Below are positions 61,781 through 64,000 of a DNA stretch of 64,000 bases, piece after piece (the first letter of the stretch is position 1; each line of letters begins with the position of its first letter). The notes under the pieces are model-generated. The model did not search any database and was not told the DNA's origin. It worked only from the letters and a program-made list of their open reading frames with translations. Made by a program: the position numbers and the translations under genes. Source of the stretch: Arthrobacter sp. zg-Y820 (lineage in GTDB: Bacteria; Actinomycetota; Actinomycetes; Actinomycetales; Micrococcaceae); contig NZ_CP126247.1 in NCBI RefSeq assembly GCF_030142155.1, forward strand, positions 2,170,001-2,234,000, read 5' to 3'.

Positions 61781-62799
61781 CGTTCCTCTTTCGGGACACG
61801 GTCGTTACCGGCGGGTTCATCCCGGGCGGAGTCAGCAACGGCGGAGTCAGCACGGGCGGAGTCTTTACGGGCGGAGTCTTTCCAGGTGGGGCCGGTCCAG
61901 CTGAAGACAGGATCTTCCTTCGCCAAAAACGCACGAACCCCGATGGCGGGATCCGGCGAAGCGGCCATTTCCTGCTGCCAGCGGTTGCTGGCCTGCTCCA
62001 GGGCACGCCGGCTGCGTGAGGCCGGCTCGCCGGCAGCACCAGCCTCGCCGGCAGCACCAGTCTCGCCGGCAGCACCAGTCTCGCCGGCAGTTCCAGCCTC
62101 AACTGACGCCCCGTTCTCGGCTGACGTCCCGGCCCCGCCGGCAGCAATAATGTCCACGAGTTCCTTCATGGCCTGCAGCGAGAGCTGGGAACGGCCGGCC
62201 AGACGGTGGGCGAAGGACGCAACATCGGTCCAGAAGTCGGCCTGCGGAATAACCCGTTCAACCAGCCCCAGGCGCAGCGCCTGTTCAGCCGGAACAAAAT
62301 CCCCGCTGAACAGCAGATACTTCGCGACCCCGGGTCCGGCGAGACGGACCAGCCGTTCAATGCCGGACAGCGGATACACGATGCCGATCTTGGCCGGAGT
62401 GATCCCGAAGACGGCGCGGTCGGAGGCGAGCCGGAAATCGCAGGCTCCGGCCACCTGCCAGGCGCCGCCCAGGCAATAACCGTCGACGGCGGCAACCACC
62501 GGCTTGGGGAAGGCGGCAATCGCTTCCTCCCCGGCCGTGACGTGGCCGCCGTCGTGCAGTCCGTTGTCCGGATTGTGCAGGATGGCCCGCAAATCGCTGA
62601 TGTCCGCCCCGGCGGAAAAGTCCTCGCCCTCTCCGCGGATGACGACCACCCTAACGCCGTCGTCGTGCTCCAGCGGAGCGAGGACGACGGCGAAGTCCCG
62701 CCACATGTCAGCGGTCAGGGTGTTGCGCCGCGCGGGATTGGCCAGCCAAACCGTCGCCACCGGGCCGTCCCGTGTGACCCGCAGGGTCCCCTTGCTCAT
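61777..62799 (-). CDS. enoyl-CoA hydratase/isomerase family protein with repeat insertions
   Basis: A 340-residue crotonase, against about 260 usual. It starts MSKGTLRVTRDGPVATVWLA; GADISDLRAIL gives the oxyanion loop, and GGAWQVAGACDFRLASDRAV and ITPAKIGIVYPLSGIERLVR the active site. It breaks normal spacing with AGGAGTSAENG and several AGETGA units (coded by 62026-62097), then returns to SRRALEQASNRWQQEM and RAFLAKEDPVFSW. A charged tail (KDSARKDSARADSA, coded by 61823-61882) ends it. ATG at 62799 is chosen; it is 7 bases downstream of the aldehyde dehydrogenase stop. An active enzyme seems likely because the insertions lie outside the core. Confidence 0.88.
   Translation of the reverse strand: MSKGTLRVTRDGPVATVWLANPARRNTLTADMWRDFAVVLAPLEHDDGVRVVVIRGEGEDFSAGADISDLRAILHNPDNGLHDGGHVTAGEEAIAAFPKPVVAAVDGYCLGGAWQVAGACDFRLASDRAVFGITPAKIGIVYPLSGIERLVRLAGPGVAKYLLFSGDFVPAEQALRLGLVERVIPQADFWTDVASFAHRLAGRSQLSLQAMKELVDIIAAGGAGTSAENGASVEAGTAGETGAAGETGAAGEAGAAGEPASRSRRALEQASNRWQQEMAASPDPAIGVRAFLAKEDPVFSWTGPTWKDSARKDSARADSAVADSARDEPAGNDRVPKEER
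61823..61882. repeat. 15-bp minisatellite in the hydratase tail
   Basis: Four units of the form CGGGCGGAGTCAGCA or CGGGCGGAGTCTTTA (61823-61837, 61838-61852, 61853-61867, 61868-61882). The unit length is a multiple of three, so copy-number change keeps the frame and alters the Lys/Asp/Ser/Ala/Arg tail of the hydratase. Confidence 0.88.
62026..62097. repeat. 18-bp minisatellite in the hydratase insertion
   Basis: Four units of CTCGCCGGCAGCACCAG(C/T), at 62026, 62044, 62062 and 62080, the last with two substitutions. On the minus strand each codes a six-residue AGETGA-like unit. It is unrelated in sequence to the 15-bp repeat 143 bases away. Confidence 0.9.
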
Positions 62800-62806
62800 C
62801 AGAACC

Positions 62807-64000
62807 TCAGCCGCGCAGCTTGACGTTGATTTGCTTCGTCTGGGTAAACCCGGCCAGCATGCCTTCCAGCGACACCTCGCGGCCAATGCCGCTTTGCTTG
62901 TAGCCGCCGTAGGACTGGCCCACCATCTGGCCGCCGCCCTGATTAACCTGCACCCAGCCGGCCTCGACCCGGTGCGCGGTGTTCAGCGCGTTGTCCAGGT
63001 TGTGCGACCAGACGTAGGCGGCCAGTCCGTAGTGCGACTCGTTGGCCATGCGGATGACGTCCTCGGTGTCCCGCCACGGAATGGCGACCAGCACCGGGCC
63101 GAAAATTTCCTCCTGGGCCAGGCGGAAATCGTTGCGTCCGCCGCCGAAGACCGTGGGCAGGTGGAAGTAGCCCTCGGTAAGCGGGCCCTCGTCCGGAACG
63201 GAGCCGCCCAGGATGGTGGCCATGGAACCGCGGCCTTCCTCCAGGTAGCCGCTGATCGAGGAGAACTGGCTGTTGTTGATGACGGCACCCATGTCGGTGG
63301 CCTCATCCAGCGGATCCCCCACGGTCAGCGCGCCGAGTTTGGCCGACAGCCGTTCCAGGACCTCGTCGTAAATGTCTTCATGCAGGAACAGACGGGATCC
63401 GGCGGTGCAGCTCTGGCCCTGGCGGGTGAACCGGGAGGCGAGCAGCAGCCCGTCGATCAGGTCCTCGTCCACGGCATCCGGAAAAACGATGGAGGGGTTT
63501 TTGCCGCCCAGCTCCAGGGAGACATGGGCGAGCCGCTCCCCTGCGGTGCGGGCGACGCCGCGGCCCACTTCGGTGGATCCGGTGAAGGACACCTTGTCGA
63601 CGCCGGGGTGCTCGGCCAGCGCAGCACCGATGATGCTCCCCCGCCCGGTCAGGGCGTTGACCGTGCCCGGAGGCAGGTGCCGGGCACAGATTTCGGCCAG
63701 CAGCAGGATGGTCAGCGGCGCGTCGTCGGCCGCCTTCAGAATCACTGTGTTGCCCGCCGCCAGGGCTGCCGGGAGCTTGAATCCCGCAATCATCAGCGGG
63801 GAATTCCACGGCAGGATGCAGGCGACGACGCCGAGCGGCTCCAGCCGCGTGTACTGCAGCTGGCCCTCACCGGCGGGCAGTGTCACACCCTTGACTTCAC
63901 CGGCGATGCCGGCGAAGTAGCGGAACAAGGCGACCAGGGTGGTCACTTCCGGGCGGGCCTGGGTGCGCAGGGCGTTGCCGGTATCCAGGGCGGTGAGCCG
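62807..64000 (-). CDS. aldehyde dehydrogenase (partial, runs off the right edge)
   Basis: The C-terminal 397 residues of an NAD(P)-dependent aldehyde dehydrogenase; its start lies outside the window. Catalytic features are the glutamate in HVSLELGGKNPSIV, the cysteine in FTRQGQSCTAGSRLF, PWNSPLMIAGFKLPAALAAG with the conserved Asn, TGSTEVGRGVARTAG for cofactor binding, and EIFGPVLVAIPWRDTED. Before the GTG at 63946 the same frame reads RLTALDTGNALRTQARPEV, so that GTG is internal and not the start. It leads an operon with the crotonase, the ligase and MarR, in which it would oxidise an aldehyde to an acid or, if acylating, to an acyl-CoA. Confidence 0.93.
   Translation of the reverse strand, partial: RLTALDTGNALRTQARPEVTTLVALFRYFAGIAGEVKGVTLPAGEGQLQYTRLEPLGVVACILPWNSPLMIAGFKLPAALAAGNTVILKAADDAPLTILLLAEICARHLPPGTVNALTGRGSIIGAALAEHPGVDKVSFTGSTEVGRGVARTAGERLAHVSLELGGKNPSIVFPDAVDEDLIDGLLLASRFTRQGQSCTAGSRLFLHEDIYDEVLERLSAKLGALTVGDPLDEATDMGAVINNSQFSSISGYLEEGRGSMATILGGSVPDEGPLTEGYFHLPTVFGGGRNDFRLAQEEIFGPVLVAIPWRDTEDVIRMANESHYGLAAYVWSHNLDNALNTAHRVEAGWVQVNQGGGQMVGQSYGGYKQSGIGREVSLEGMLAGFTQTKQINVKLRG

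Overview
The window is high-GC actinobacterial chromosome, most likely Arthrobacter or a close relative in the Micrococcaceae. This rests on the composition, frequent GTG/TTG starts, many ATGA-type stop/start overlaps, a DUF222-HNH endonuclease, an actinobacterial-type polA and rpsA, and catabolic operons under LacI, IclR and MarR regulators. No rRNA, tRNA, CRISPR array, complete insertion sequence or prophage was recognised. Assignments come from reading motifs in translated sequence, not from database searches.

Layout. 1-3.7 kb is a degraded or accessory edge: a partial gene, a broken glycosyltransferase, a membrane protein resembling CPBP proteases but lacking their catalytic glutamates, an exporter and an orphan gene. 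3.9-11.0 kb is a LacI-controlled beta-glucoside operon: two palindromic operators around a promoter, an ABC importer, a GH1 beta-glucosidase, the LacI regulator and a Gfo/Idh/MocA dehydrogenase, closed by a terminator. 11.1-17.5 kb is core: rpsA, an Eis-like acetyltransferase, polA and a hotdog thioesterase. 17.6-23.8 kb holds a DHFR-like reductase, an Old Yellow Enzyme, a Pit phosphate transporter with a small partner, an MFS transporter fused to two beta-sandwich domains, and Hsp20.

24.2-28.3 kb is a compact set of glutamate decarboxylase, APC antiporter and glutaminase, which would convert glutamine to glutamate to GABA and consume protons. 28.3-33.5 kb is a quinate/shikimate unit: IclR regulator, QuiC1-type dehydratase fusion and shikimate dehydrogenase, divergent from an MHS transporter across an interval with 15-bp repeats and a palindrome. 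33.5-40.1 kb has an SDR, a UbiB/AarF kinase-like protein, a GH3 glycosidase convergent with an SDR that seems to share its C-terminal module, and an acyl-CoA thioesterase.

40.1-44.0 kb is irregular: small and orphan genes, a truncated ECF sigma factor still beside its DGPF/YCII partner, and a hexanucleotide tract with a one-base phase break. 44.1-57.5 kb is a mixed stretch: secreted 5'-nucleotidase, VOC protein, DUF4389 membrane protein, dihydrolipoyl dehydrogenase, carboxylesterase, carboxyethylornithine-synthase-like enzyme, ABC-F ATPase, arginase-family enzyme, NAD(P)-binding protein, monooxygenase-like protein and GNAT. 57.7-64.0 kb has the HNH protein and a four-gene CoA-dependent catabolic operon (aldehyde dehydrogenase, enoyl-CoA hydratase, acyl-CoA ligase, MarR) that runs off the right edge; the hydratase carries two unrelated in-frame minisatellites.

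The observations best worth following are the module shared by the GH3 enzyme and the adjacent SDR, the truncated sigma factor, the repeat tract whose phase would switch a protein tail from acidic to basic, the transporter fusion, and the twin-minisatellite hydratase. No clearly new multi-gene system was found.
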